Shown here: in pieces, positions 1-6,828 of the stretch
Layout: the number at the start of each line of letters is the position of its first letter
How positions within the stretch are numbered: position 1 is the stretch's first letter
Assembly (NCBI GenBank): GCA_003250275.1
Contig: QKGW01000320.1
Span: forward strand, 1-10,651
From: Alphaproteobacteria bacterium
Lineage (GTDB): Bacteria; Pseudomonadota; Alphaproteobacteria; Rhodospirillales; Rhodospirillaceae
Reading direction: 5' to 3'
Length of the DNA stretch: 10,651 nucleotides
Program-made: the position numbers and the translations under genes
Notes under the pieces: model-generated
What the model saw: only the letters and a program-made list of their open reading frames with translations
Told to the model about the DNA's origin: nothing
Databases searched by the model: none

Positions 1-956
1 TCGACGAAACGGCGGCGCGCGGCGGTGTCGTCGATCAGCAGCGCGAGCGCGTCGGCGAAGTCGCGCGCGGTGTCGACGATCAGGCAGGCCGAAACCATGA
101 TCGTGTGCAGCGGCGCGACCGTGCCCGGCGTCGCCACCAGCGGCCGCGCGAAGCCGAGCGCCTCGACCGGCGGCGGCAGGCCGGTGCGCGGCGCGGCAAC
201 CACGTCGACCGCGGCGAAGAACGGCAGCGGCCGGTCGACCGGGCCGACGAAGCGGAAATCCGGGCAGGCGCGCGCCACCGCGCCGTCGCCGACGTCGCCG
301 CCCACCACCACCTCGACGGCGGCGCGCGCGTGCGCGAGTTCGGGGCGGCGCCAGACCTCGTCGTGGAACCAGCGCATCGCCGCCTCGTCCACCGGCGCGG
401 TGCCGAACGACACCCCGACGCGCTGCGCGGCGCCGCGCACCGGCGGCAGCGGATCGGCCACCGTCACCGGCGGCGGCGACCACGCGACGCGCTCGCCGCC
501 GAGCGCCGCGAAGGCTTCGGTGAAGCCGTCGAGGCGGTCGAACAGCGCGCAATCGCACGCCCGCGCCGCCTCGATCGCGCGGATGCCATCGGCGCACCCG
601 GCGGCGTCGAGCACCACCGGCACGGCGGCGGGCACGAGGTCGGCGACCCAGGCGAGATCGGGCGAGAGCACCACCACCCGTTCCGGCGCGCGTTCGCGGA
701 TGAGGTCGGCGAGGCGGCGCGCCGCGCGGCTCGGTTCGAGCGACGGCGGCAACGCCTCGCAGCGGATCTCGCCGACGCTGGCGGCGGTGAGCTGCACCGC
801 GAGACGGTGGAACTCGCCGACCTCCGCACCGACGTAGACGAGGTCGACCGGGCCGCGCTCGGCGAGGAAGCCGAGGATCTCGCGCTGCCGCAGGGCGACG
901 CCCGCTCCGGGCCGCCAGAATGCATGATCGCTGATCAGTACCGAACCGGTCGACAC
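1..956 (-). CDS. Glycosyltransferase, GT4-like (GT-B fold), 3' end cut by window edge
   Basis: The frame is open from a GTG at 956 to base 1 (318 codons) with no stop, so the C-terminus lies outside the window. The N-terminus (residues 5-42) has a beta-strand, HAFWRPGAG, then a helix and a second strand, like the first Rossmann half of GT-B enzymes. Around residues 215-240 comes a VVVGGDVGDG turn and a DFRFVGPVD strand. Residues 246-276 read FFAAVDVVAAPRTG then PVEALGFARPLVATPG, the pattern of the GT4 sugar-nucleotide domain ('ADV..AP... EA...GRPVVAT'). The end (DFADALALLIDD) matches the usual helix near the GT4 C-terminus. These enzymes move a sugar from a nucleotide-sugar to a glycan, lipid or other acceptor; the acceptor cannot be told here. 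The GTG is preceded by GAGGA 11 bases upstream; an in-frame ATG at 1016 lacks a ribosome site. The sequence is diverged, so exact family assignment is uncertain. Confidence 0.8.
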   Translation of the reverse strand, partial: MSTGSVLISDHAFWRPGAGVALRQREILGFLAERGPVDLVYVGAEVGEFHRLAVQLTAASVGEIRCEALPPSLEPSRAARRLADLIRERAPERVVVLSPDLAWVADLVPAAVPVVLDAAGCADGIRAIEAARACDCALFDRLDGFTEAFAALGGERVAWSPPPVTVADPLPPVRGAAQRVGVSFGTAPVDEAAMRWFHDEVWRRPELAHARAAVEVVVGGDVGDGAVARACPDFRFVGPVDRPLPFFAAVDVVAAPRTGLPPPVEALGFARPLVATPGTVAPLHTIMVSACLIVDTARDFADALALLIDDTAARRRFV

Positions 957-1082
957 GGCGGGTGAAATCCTCGGATTGCGGGGCGTCCCGCAGTTGTACC
1001 ATAGGGGGTGGTGCATTTCAGGATTTCTTAACGCCGAGGGGATAGCCTATCCTCGAAGCGAAATCGGAAGCGGAGCGCCGTC

Positions 1083-1472
1083 GTGGTACGCAAGGTTCCT
1101 CTGTTCGCGGCGCTGGCTCTCGGCGGCTGCGGCCTGACACTGGAGGACGTCCCCACCGCCCAGGTGGAGGACCTCACCCCATTCGAACACGGCTACCATG
1201 CCCTGCTCGCGATCGACCTCGCCACCCTCATCGTCACCGACAAGCTGATGGTCGACCACGTCGTCTCCTACATCCGCGAGGAGGACTGCTCGGCGGTGCG
1301 CGCGAGCAAGGGCGAGCCCTACTGCCGTCCGTTCCGCGTCGCCTACGTACCCGCGCCCGAGCCGTTCTGCTACCGCACGCTCGCCGACGCCAACTGCTTC
1401 ACCGCTCCGAACCCTTACGGCACCGACCACCGCATGGGCACCTATCTGCCGGGGATCACCCGCCTGCGCTGA
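1083..1472 (+). CDS. Small lipoprotein of unknown function
   Basis: This 129-aa protein starts at GTG 1083 with GGAG at 1072-1075. Residues 1-15 form a short lipoprotein signal (VRK, then a hydrophobic stretch) ending in LGGC, with Cys16 as the likely lipidated residue. The mature part has a helix-like segment (residues 39-63, DLATLIVTDKLMVDHVVSYI) followed by four more cysteines in DCSAV, YCRPF, FCYRT and NCFTA contexts. These could form two disulfides in the periplasm. A pattern of 'DCS...C...CYRTLA...C...P.P' is, from memory, common to small alphaproteobacterial lipoproteins without known function; I cannot name a domain. It lies 62 bases upstream of trkH on the same strand and may share its transcript, although a GCGCTG/CAGCGC hairpin without a T-run spans its stop codon. 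Divergent from the glycosyltransferase at 1-956. Confidence 0.82.
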   Translation: MVRKVPLFAALALGGCGLTLEDVPTAQVEDLTPFEHGYHALLAIDLATLIVTDKLMVDHVVSYIREEDCSAVRASKGEPYCRPFRVAYVPAPEPFCYRTLADANCFTAPNPYGTDHRMGTYLPGITRLR

Positions 1473-1534
1473 CAGGTGACAGCGCGGGGCGATCTGGCGC
1501 ATAGTTCCTGCCGCGAAGTCGAAGGGGGAGACGC

Positions 1535-2983
1535 GTGCTCGATATCCGTCCGGTGCTCTACGTCGTCGGGCTGCTGTTGCTCGTCCTCGCCGCCGCGATG
1601 GCGGCGCCGGTGGCGATTTCGATCGCCGACGGCGACGGCGACTGGGTGGTGTTCGCCGCCTCCGCCGCGGTGACGGTGTTCTTCGCCCTCGCGATGATCC
1701 TCTCCTGCGAAGGGCCGCGCAGCCGCCTCAACCTCCGCCACGTGTTCCTCCTCGCCGCCCTCACCTGGGCGGCGCTGCCGCTGTTCGCGGCGCTGCCGCT
1801 CTGCTTCGGCTCCGCCAAGCTCGACTACACCGACGCCTTCTTCGAGGCGATGTCGGGCCTCACCACCACCGGATCGACGGTACTCGCCGACGTCCTCGCG
1901 CAGACCCACGCGACGCTCCTGTGGCGCTCGGTGCTGCAATGGCTCGGCGGCATCGGCATCGTGCTGATGGCGGTGACGCTCCTGCCGATGCTGCGCGTCG
2001 GCGGGATGCAGGTGTTCAAGACCGAGGCGTTCGACACTCCCGACAAGGTGTTCGCGCGGGTAAGCCCGGTGGCGCTGCAGCTGATCGCGATCTACGCGGC
2101 GCTGACGCTGATCTGGAGCGGGCTTTACTGGGCCGCCGGGATGGAGGCGTTCGACGCCGCCAACCACGCGATGACGACGCTCTCCACCGGCGGCTTCTCG
2201 ACCCGCCCCGAAAGCCTCGCCCACTGGCCCGGCCTCGCGGTGCGCGTGGTCGCGACCCTCGGCATGATCGCCGCCGCGATGCCTTTCACCCTCTACCTCG
2301 GACTCGCGCGCGGCGGCCGCCGCAACCTCGCGCTCGACAGCCAGATCGGCGCGTTCTTCACGGTCGTCGCGGCGGCGGTGGCGGTGATCGCGGCGTGGCT
2401 GGTGATCGGCAACGGCTACGACGTCCGCAGCGCGGTCGGCGGCGCGGTGTTCCACGTGGTTTCGATCGTCACCGGCACCGGCTACCTCACCACCGACATC
2501 CAGCTCTGGGGCGGCCTGCCGGTCGCACTGCTGTTCGTGCTGCAATACGTCGGCGGCTGCGCGGGCTCGACCACCTGCGGCTTCAAGATCTTCCGCTTCC
2601 AGGTGCTCTACGCCGCCGCCAAGGTGCAGGTGGCGCGGATGCTCCGCCCCCACGTGGTGATGCTGCCGCGCTACAACGGCCGCCCGCTCCAAGCCGGGGT
2701 GACGGATTCGGTGATGGCGTTCTTCTTCCTCTACGCGCTCTCGGTGGCGTGGCTCACCGTCGGCCTGTCGCTCCTCGGGCTCGACTTCACCACCGCGATC
2801 TCGGGCGCCTCGACGGTGATCTCCAACGTCGGCCCCGGCCTCGGCGACATCATCGGCCCGACCGGCAGCTTCGCCACCCTGCCCGACCCGGCGAAATGGA
2901 TGCTCGCCCTCGGAATGCTGCTCGGGCGGCTCGAAATCCTCTCGGTCCTGGTGCTGTTCCAGAAGAGTTTCTGGCGCGAATGA
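1535..2983 (+). CDS. trkH: TrkH family potassium uptake protein
   Basis: Inner-membrane K+-translocating subunit of the Trk system, 482 aa, the usual length for TrkH (E. coli is about 483). The four pore repeats are visible with their filters: TTTGST (residues 110-115), STGGFST (217-223), TGTGYLTTD (313-321) and SNVGPGLGD (430-438). The conserved loop GGCAGSTTCGFKIFRF (340-355) between repeats three and four is present, as is LQWLGGIGIV (134-143). About ten hydrophobic segments surround these. The start is GTG 1535, with AGGGGGAG at 1523-1530 just upstream. TrkH needs the NAD-binding regulator TrkA; no trkA lies in the window. Transcription ends at the strong hairpin that begins at the last base of the stop codon. 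Nothing looks damaged, so this should be a working transporter. Low-affinity K+ uptake is the family role; ion choice (K+ over Na+) is inferred from the glycine in each filter. Confidence 0.96.
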   Translation: MLDIRPVLYVVGLLLLVLAAAMAAPVAISIADGDGDWVVFAASAAVTVFFALAMILSCEGPRSRLNLRHVFLLAALTWAALPLFAALPLCFGSAKLDYTDAFFEAMSGLTTTGSTVLADVLAQTHATLLWRSVLQWLGGIGIVLMAVTLLPMLRVGGMQVFKTEAFDTPDKVFARVSPVALQLIAIYAALTLIWSGLYWAAGMEAFDAANHAMTTLSTGGFSTRPESLAHWPGLAVRVVATLGMIAAAMPFTLYLGLARGGRRNLALDSQIGAFFTVVAAAVAVIAAWLVIGNGYDVRSAVGGAVFHVVSIVTGTGYLTTDIQLWGGLPVALLFVLQYVGGCAGSTTCGFKIFRFQVLYAAAKVQVARMLRPHVVMLPRYNGRPLQAGVTDSVMAFFFLYALSVAWLTVGLSLLGLDFTTAISGASTVISNVGPGLGDIIGPTGSFATLPDPAKWMLALGMLLGRLEILSVLVLFQKSFWRE

Positions 2984-3012
2984 AAAAAGGCCGGGATCGC
3001 TCCCGGCCTTTT
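2983..3012. terminator. Bidirectional rho-independent terminator between trkH and the arg operon
   Basis: An 8-bp GC-rich stem, GGCCGGGA (2989-2996) and TCCCGGCC (3001-3008), closes a TCGC tetraloop. It is flanked by six A on the left and four T on the right, so the stem can extend to 12 bp. The T-run serves trkH on the plus strand, and the A-run becomes a U-run for the minus-strand operon ending at 3035. The A-run starts in the last base of the trkH stop codon. Confidence 0.93.
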
Positions 3013-3034
3013 CTTTTCACCGCCGCCCCGCGGC

Positions 3035-3661
3035 TCAGCGCGCGAGCGCGTCGGGCAGGTAGCTCTTGATGTTGTTGGTCATCGACGCATCGAAGTCCTG
3101 CGCGAGCTTCTCGACGAGTTCGTACCACGCCTTTTCACGGTCGTTGAGCGAAGCGCCCTCCTGCACCGTCAGGCTGCGGCGCACGCTGGTCTCGACCTCG
3201 CCGTGGTAGGCGCGCGCCGGATCGTCGATCGACAGGCGGACGCGCAGGTAGGCGTCGTACTTCTCCGACGGCTGATCGGTGAACGCGCCCTTGATGCCGC
3301 CCTCGGTCTTGAGCTTGCTCTCGACGACGCGCGCATCGAGGATGGTGTAGCGCGCCACCGCGGTGCCCGCGCGCAGCGGCTGCAGGCGGTCGAGCGCCCA
3401 CTGGCGCGCCATCCGCTCGGGCGAAACCGGCATCAGGTGCTCGACGTTCGGCGGCGCGAAGGTCGGGCGGTAGTCGCTGCCGATATCCACCCGCAGCGCG
3501 GCGATCGGCAGGGGGTCGGTGTTGGTGAAGCGGATATCGGGGTAGACCGGCGCGGGCGGCGTGGTGGTGCACGCGGCCACGCCCAAGGCGATCAGCGCGG
3601 CCCCGACCCCGCGCAGAACGGCGCGGCGACCGGGCGCGAAACCGGACAGACGAACGGACAT
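3035..3661 (-). CDS. Conserved alphaproteobacterial lipoprotein, unknown function
   Basis: A 208-aa protein, last gene of the arg operon. The start ATG 3661 is chosen because AGGGAG lies at 3670-3675 with 8 bases of spacing. The N-terminus carries GRRAVLRG (residues 11-18), a hydrophobic stretch, then VAAC with Cys31 as the likely lipid anchor. The paired arginines loosely resemble a Tat signal, but the match is not strict. After the TTTPPAP linker the mature domain has VYPDIRFTNTDPLPI, a DYRPTFAPPNVEHLMPV segment (98-114 or so), an alpha/beta part with ARYTILDARVVESKL, and YDAYLRVRLSI. The C-terminal third has SLTVQEGASLNDREKAWYE and an amphipathic helix ending in ALAR. I recall similar lipoproteins of unknown function in Rhodospirillales, possibly acting in the envelope. 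It sits 35 bases after hslO, separated by a hairpin, and ends before the shared terminator. Confidence 0.85.
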   Translation of the reverse strand: MSVRLSGFAPGRRAVLRGVGAALIALGVAACTTTPPAPVYPDIRFTNTDPLPIAALRVDIGSDYRPTFAPPNVEHLMPVSPERMARQWALDRLQPLRAGTAVARYTILDARVVESKLKTEGGIKGAFTDQPSEKYDAYLRVRLSIDDPARAYHGEVETSVRRSLTVQEGASLNDREKAWYELVEKLAQDFDASMTNNIKSYLPDALAR

Positions 3662-3685
3662 ACGGAGGACTCCCTGCAAGTGGTT

Positions 3686-3709
3686 GCGGGGAGAGTTTAT
3701 TCTCCCCGC
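3686..3709 (-). other. Intercistronic hairpin with the hslO stop codon in its loop
   Basis: A perfect 9-bp inverted repeat, GCGGGGAGA and TCTCCCCGC, encloses a six-base loop (ATAAAC on the minus strand) that contains the TAA stop of hslO. No U-run follows, so it is unlikely to be a full terminator. It may stabilise the upstream mRNA end or tune expression of the downstream lipoprotein gene. Confidence 0.7.
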
Positions 3710-4614
3710 GACCGGGATGGAATCTCGTTTACGGGAAAGACATAGTGCGTTTTGCAGAAGTCGCACGTGACTTCGATCCTGCCGTCCACCGTGGCGTGCG
3801 CGATGTCGTCCGGCGGCAGGCCGGCGAGCACCGCGAGCAGGCGCTCGCGCGAGCAGCGGCAGCCGAAGCGCACGTCGTGTCCGGCGTAGACTTCGAGGCC
3901 GCTCTGGTGGAACAGGCGGTGCAGCACCTCGGTGGCGGGCAGCGTCGGGTCGAGCAGCTCGCGCGCGGTGAGGCTGCCGAGGAGAATCGACGCGGTTTCC
4001 CAGGCGTCCGCTTCCTCCGCCCCGGCGAGGGTGGCGTCGGCGCGCGGCAGGCGTTGCAGCAGCAGGCCGCCGGCGCGCCAGCCGAAGCCCGCTTCGGGCG
4101 GCTCGGCGGCGAGCATCAGCACCGTGTCGATCTGCTCGGACTGGCGGAAGTAGGCGACCGCGGTGTCGGCGAGGGTGCGGCCCTCGATCTTGACGATGCC
4201 CTGGTAGCGCTCGGTGTTCTCGCCCTGGTCGACGGTGAGCGCGAGATAGCCCGCGCCCGCGAGATCGGCGAAGGTCGGCTCGGTGACGCGGCCGAGGAGA
4301 TCGGCGACGCGGTCGAGATCGGCGGCGACCGAGGCGCGCACCTCGCCCCCCGAGGTCATGTCGGCGACGAGGCGCGAGACCGGCCCGTCGGACGAGGTCT
4401 GCACCGTGATCACGCCGTCGAACTTGAGGCTCGAACCGAGCACCGCGGCGAGCGCGAGCGCCTCGCCCACCAGCCGCCCCACCGCCTCGGGCTGGCGGTG
4501 ACGCGCGATGGTGTCCGCGGCGGCGTCGTGCAGGCGCACCAGACGCCCGCGGAACGCGCCGCCGCCGAGAGTGAACGGCAGCACGAGGTCCATGCTGCGC
4601 ACGGCCTCGCTCAC
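3697..4614 (-). CDS. hslO: Hsp33 redox-regulated molecular chaperone HslO
   Basis: Cytoplasmic holdase chaperone switched on by oxidative unfolding. The 305-aa length fits the family (about 290-330). The N-terminal domain is seen in DLVLPFTLGGGAFRGRLVRL (residues 9-28), GEALALAAVLGSSLKFDG (50-67) and a QTSSDGPVSRLVADM segment (72-86), all typical of Hsp33. The redox switch is intact: C252-x-C254 and C284-x-x-C287, the four zinc-binding cysteines that form disulfides upon peroxide stress. The start is taken as GTG 4614, which overlaps the argF stop in GTGA and suggests translational coupling; an alternative ATG seven codons later (M8) is possible, as upstream ribosome-site signals are weak. 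The gene ends in TAA at 3697 within a hairpin loop. Co-transcription with argD-argF links it to arginine genes by position only; no biochemical link is known to me. Confidence 0.95.
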   Translation of the reverse strand: MSEAVRSMDLVLPFTLGGGAFRGRLVRLHDAAADTIARHRQPEAVGRLVGEALALAAVLGSSLKFDGVITVQTSSDGPVSRLVADMTSGGEVRASVAADLDRVADLLGRVTEPTFADLAGAGYLALTVDQGENTERYQGIVKIEGRTLADTAVAYFRQSEQIDTVLMLAAEPPEAGFGWRAGGLLLQRLPRADATLAGAEEADAWETASILLGSLTARELLDPTLPATEVLHRLFHQSGLEVYAGHDVRFGCRCSRERLLAVLAGLPPDDIAHATVDGRIEVTCDFCKTHYVFPVNEIPSRSRGE

Positions 4615-5564
4615 GAAAGCAGCCCCATGCACCAGACCATCACCGCCTTCTGCGCGTGGAGGCGGTTTTCCGCCTCGTCCCACACCACCGACTGCGGACC
4701 GTCCATCACCTCGTCGGTGACTTCCTCGTTCCGGTGCGCGGGCAGGCAGTGCATGAACAGCGCCGAAGGCTTCGCGCACGCCATCAGGTCCGCGTTGACC
4801 TGATACGGCAGCAGCGCGTTGGAGCGGTCGGTGTCGGTGTCGTGCATCGACAGCCAGGTGTCGGTGATCACGCAGTCCGCGCCGACGAGCAGTTCGCGCG
4901 GGTCGCTGCCGACGATCACCGTGGCGCCCTCGGCGCGGGCGCGGGCGACGATGTCCTCGCGCGGCTCCAAGCCCTCGGGGCAGGCGAGACGCATCTCGAA
5001 ACCGAACTTCGGCGCCGCCTCGATCCACGACTGCGCGACGTTGTTGCCGTCGCCGGTCCAGGCGATCACCTTGCCCGCGATCGGGCCGCGGTGCTGCTCG
5101 AAGGTGGCGATGTCCGCCATCACCTGGCACGGGTGGGTTTCGTCGGTGAGGCCGTTGATCACCGGCACGCTCGCGTAGTCGGCGAGCTCGTGCAGGGTCT
5201 CGGGCGCGAAGGTGCGGATCATCATGATGTCGACGAAGCGCGACAGCACGCGCGAGGCGTCGGGGATGGTCTCGCCGCGGCCGAGCTGGGTGTCCTGGTG
5301 GCTCAGCACCACGACTTCGCCGCCGAGCTGCTGCATTCCGACCTGGAACGACACGCGGGTGCGGGTCGAGGGCTTCTCGAAGATCATCGCGAGGGTCTTG
5401 CCCGCGAGCGGGCGGCGCAGCGCCTCGGGCGCGGTGCCGGTGCGGTACTGCGCGGCGAGGTCGATCATCCGCCGCAGGGTGGCGGCGTCGACGTCGGCGA
5501 TATCGAGAAAGTGCCGGGGCGGCATCGCCGCGGCGGCAGGCTGGCTGGACATGGGCGTAATCAT
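4611..5564 (-). CDS. argF: Ornithine carbamoyltransferase
   Basis: Makes citrulline from ornithine and carbamoyl phosphate in the arginine pathway (EC 2.3.1-type transfer excluded; the family is EC 2.1.3.3), acting as a cytoplasmic trimer. The 317-aa length is normal. Carbamoyl-phosphate site: EKPSTRTRVSF with STRTR at residues 66-70, and HPCQ at 144-147. Ornithine side: DGNNVAQSW (172-180), DTWLSM (235-240) and HCLPAHR (272-278) with the catalytic cysteine. The usual glycine of the SMG loop is His here, and HCLPAHRG reads HCLPAHRN; since key S, M and C residues remain, I expect activity. Start ATG 5564 has GGAGGAA at 5571-5577 with six bases of spacing. It overlaps argD by ATGA upstream and hslO by GTGA downstream. 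It could only otherwise be a related carbamoyltransferase, but the ornithine motifs favour ArgF. Confidence 0.97.
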   Translation of the reverse strand: MITPMSSQPAAAAMPPRHFLDIADVDAATLRRMIDLAAQYRTGTAPEALRRPLAGKTLAMIFEKPSTRTRVSFQVGMQQLGGEVVVLSHQDTQLGRGETIPDASRVLSRFVDIMMIRTFAPETLHELADYASVPVINGLTDETHPCQVMADIATFEQHRGPIAGKVIAWTGDGNNVAQSWIEAAPKFGFEMRLACPEGLEPREDIVARARAEGATVIVGSDPRELLVGADCVITDTWLSMHDTDTDRSNALLPYQVNADLMACAKPSALFMHCLPAHRNEEVTDEVMDGPQSVVWDEAENRLHAQKAVMVWCMGLLS

Positions 5565-6739
5565 GAATTCTTCCTCCACGCCTCGCACACCCGATCGAGG
5601 ATCGCCATCGCGGCCTCGACGTGGTCCCGCTCGATGATCAGCGGCGGCACGAAACGCAATACGTTGTCGCCCGCGGGAACGGCGAGCAGCCCTTCCTCGA
5701 ACAGGCGGTTGACGACATCCGAATTGACGACCCGGCACTTCAGCCCGGCCATCAGGCCGAGGCCGCGCACTTCCTCGAACAGGTCGGGGAAGCGCTTCAC
5801 GCGCTCGGCCAGGGCGTCGCGCAGGACGCCCGCAATCTCGTTGACGTGGTCGAGGAACCCCTCGCCGGTGATGACGTCGAGCACCGCGTCCGCCGCCGCC
5901 ATCGCGAGCGGGTTGCCGCCGAAGGTGGAGCCGTGCGAACCCGGCACCATCGCCTTCGCGGCGCGCTCGGTGGCGAGGCACGCGCCGACCGGGAAGCCGC
6001 CGCCGATGCCCTTGGCGATCGACATCACATCGGGCGCGACGCCCGACCACTCGTAGGCGAAGAGCTTGCCGGTCCGGCCGACGCCACACTGCACCTCGTC
6101 GAAGATCAGCAGCAGGTCGTTCTCGTCGGCGAGCTTGCGGATCGCGCGGAGATAGGCGAAATCGGCGGCGCGCATCCCGCCCTCGCCCTGCACCGGTTCG
6201 AGCATGATCGCCGCGGTTTCCGGCCCGATCGCCGCCTTGGCGGCGTCGAGGTCGCCGAACGCGACGCGGTCGAAGCCCTCGGTCTCCGGCCCGAAGCCGT
6301 ACTTGCCCTTGGCCTGGTCGCCCGCCGCGACGGTCGCGAGGGTGCGGCCGTGGAACGCGGTGGTCATCACCACGATGCGGTAGCGCTCGGGGCGGCCCTG
6401 GTCGAACTGGTAGCGGCGCGCGATCTTGATCGCGCACTCGTTCGCCTCGGCGCCCGAATTGCCGAAGAACATGGTGTCGGCAAAGGTCAGCTCGGCGAGC
6501 CGCTTCGACACCTTTTCCTGCCCGGCGATGCGGTAGAGGTTCGAGGTGTGCCACACCTTGGCGGCCTGATCCTGCAGCGCCTTGACCAGATGCGGGTGGC
6601 AATGGCCGAGCGAGCACACCGCGATGCCCGCGGCGAAGTCGAGGAATCGTCGCCCGTCCGCCGCGTACAGCCACGGGCCTTCGCCCCGCTCGAACACGAC
6701 GTCAAACCGCGCATAAGTCGGCATCACGGACGGGATCAC
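5561..6739 (-). CDS. argD: Acetylornithine aminotransferase (class III, PLP-dependent)
   Basis: Converts N-acetylglutamate semialdehyde and glutamate to N-acetylornithine (EC 2.6.1.11); some family members also act on succinyl-diaminopimelate intermediates. The 392-aa length is normal. Visible family motifs: FLDFAAGIAVCSLGHCHP (residues 32-49), GNSGAEAN phosphate-binding loop (93-100), AFHGRT (128-133), EPVQGEGG (181-188), FDEVQCGVGRTG with Asp214 for the PLP ring (213-224), AKGIGGGFP with the Schiff-base Lys243, and STFGGNP (271-277). The start is GTG 6739, since AAGGAG at 6746-6751 sits six bases upstream; an in-frame GTG at 6805 would place its N-terminus inside the leader hairpin region and adds residues the family lacks. 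The gene is first in an operon with argF, hslO and a lipoprotein gene, and its stop overlaps argF in ATGA. A leader with hairpins precedes it. Confidence 0.96.
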   Translation of the reverse strand: MIPSVMPTYARFDVVFERGEGPWLYAADGRRFLDFAAGIAVCSLGHCHPHLVKALQDQAAKVWHTSNLYRIAGQEKVSKRLAELTFADTMFFGNSGAEANECAIKIARRYQFDQGRPERYRIVVMTTAFHGRTLATVAAGDQAKGKYGFGPETEGFDRVAFGDLDAAKAAIGPETAAIMLEPVQGEGGMRAADFAYLRAIRKLADENDLLLIFDEVQCGVGRTGKLFAYEWSGVAPDVMSIAKGIGGGFPVGACLATERAAKAMVPGSHGSTFGGNPLAMAAADAVLDVITGEGFLDHVNEIAGVLRDALAERVKRFPDLFEEVRGLGLMAGLKCRVVNSDVVNRLFEEGLLAVPAGDNVLRFVPPLIIERDHVEAAMAILDRVCEAWRKNS

Positions 6740-6753
6740 CTTCGACTCCTTTG

Positions 6754-6828
6754 TCAGACAGGGCGCGTATCGCGCAAAAAGCGGCGTGGTTCGCCGCGCA
6801 AACACTTCAGGCGGTGGGATCTGTCCAC
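6754..6828 (-). other. Possible arginine-rich leader open frame upstream of argD
   Basis: A GTG at 6828 opens a 24-codon frame ending in TGA at 6756-6754, 14 bases before the argD start. Seven of its 24 codons are for arginine (positions 3, 6, 11, 15, 16, 19, 22), one of them the rare AGA. It crosses the 3' arm of the 12-bp hairpin and all of the U-tailed hairpin. Only a poor ribosome site (AGG very close to the GTG) precedes it. Arginine is common by chance in off-frames of GC-rich DNA, so this is a candidate only. Confidence 0.25.
6776..6797 (-). terminator. Terminator-like hairpin in the argD leader (attenuator candidate)
   Basis: On the minus strand GCGGCG, a five-base loop AACCA, and CGCCGC are followed at once by TTTTT, the form of an intrinsic terminator. 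The U-run ends 36 bases before the argD start, downstream of the likely argD promoter, so it would act within the operon's own leader rather than only ending the permease transcript. The stem is short (6 bp) but all G-C. Confidence 0.6.

Noticed and set aside
105..965. A 286-residue plus-strand open frame (and another at 25-837)
   Set aside because: Composition is dominated by Arg, Ala, His and Gly with no hydrophobic core. It is the antisense shadow of the glycosyltransferase gene on the minus strand, whose translation is clearly protein-like.
1021..1060. Stem GGATA/TATCC with flanking CGA/TCG before the lipoprotein at 1083
   Set aside because: It has a two-base bulge and few pairs, and the overlapping -10/-35 matches are weak; not enough to call an element.
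1442..2692. A 416-residue minus-strand open frame antisense to trkH
   Set aside because: Extremely rich in Glu, Arg, His and Ala without any structure. trkH on the plus strand has all four pore filters.
3659..3766. An earlier start (3766) for the minus-strand lipoprotein gene
   Set aside because: It would lie inside hslO and put 35 charged residues before a signal peptide that should be at the N-terminus; ATG 3661 has a good ribosome site.
3697..5130. A 477-residue minus-strand frame ending in Hsp33
   Set aside because: The first 172 residues are an off-frame of argF. hslO starts at the GTG overlapping the argF stop.
4611..6674. A 687-residue minus-strand frame running through argD into argF, seemingly a fusion
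   Set aside because: Its first 370 residues are an arginine-rich off-frame of argD; only the last 317, from ATG 5564 with a strong ribosome site, are ArgF.
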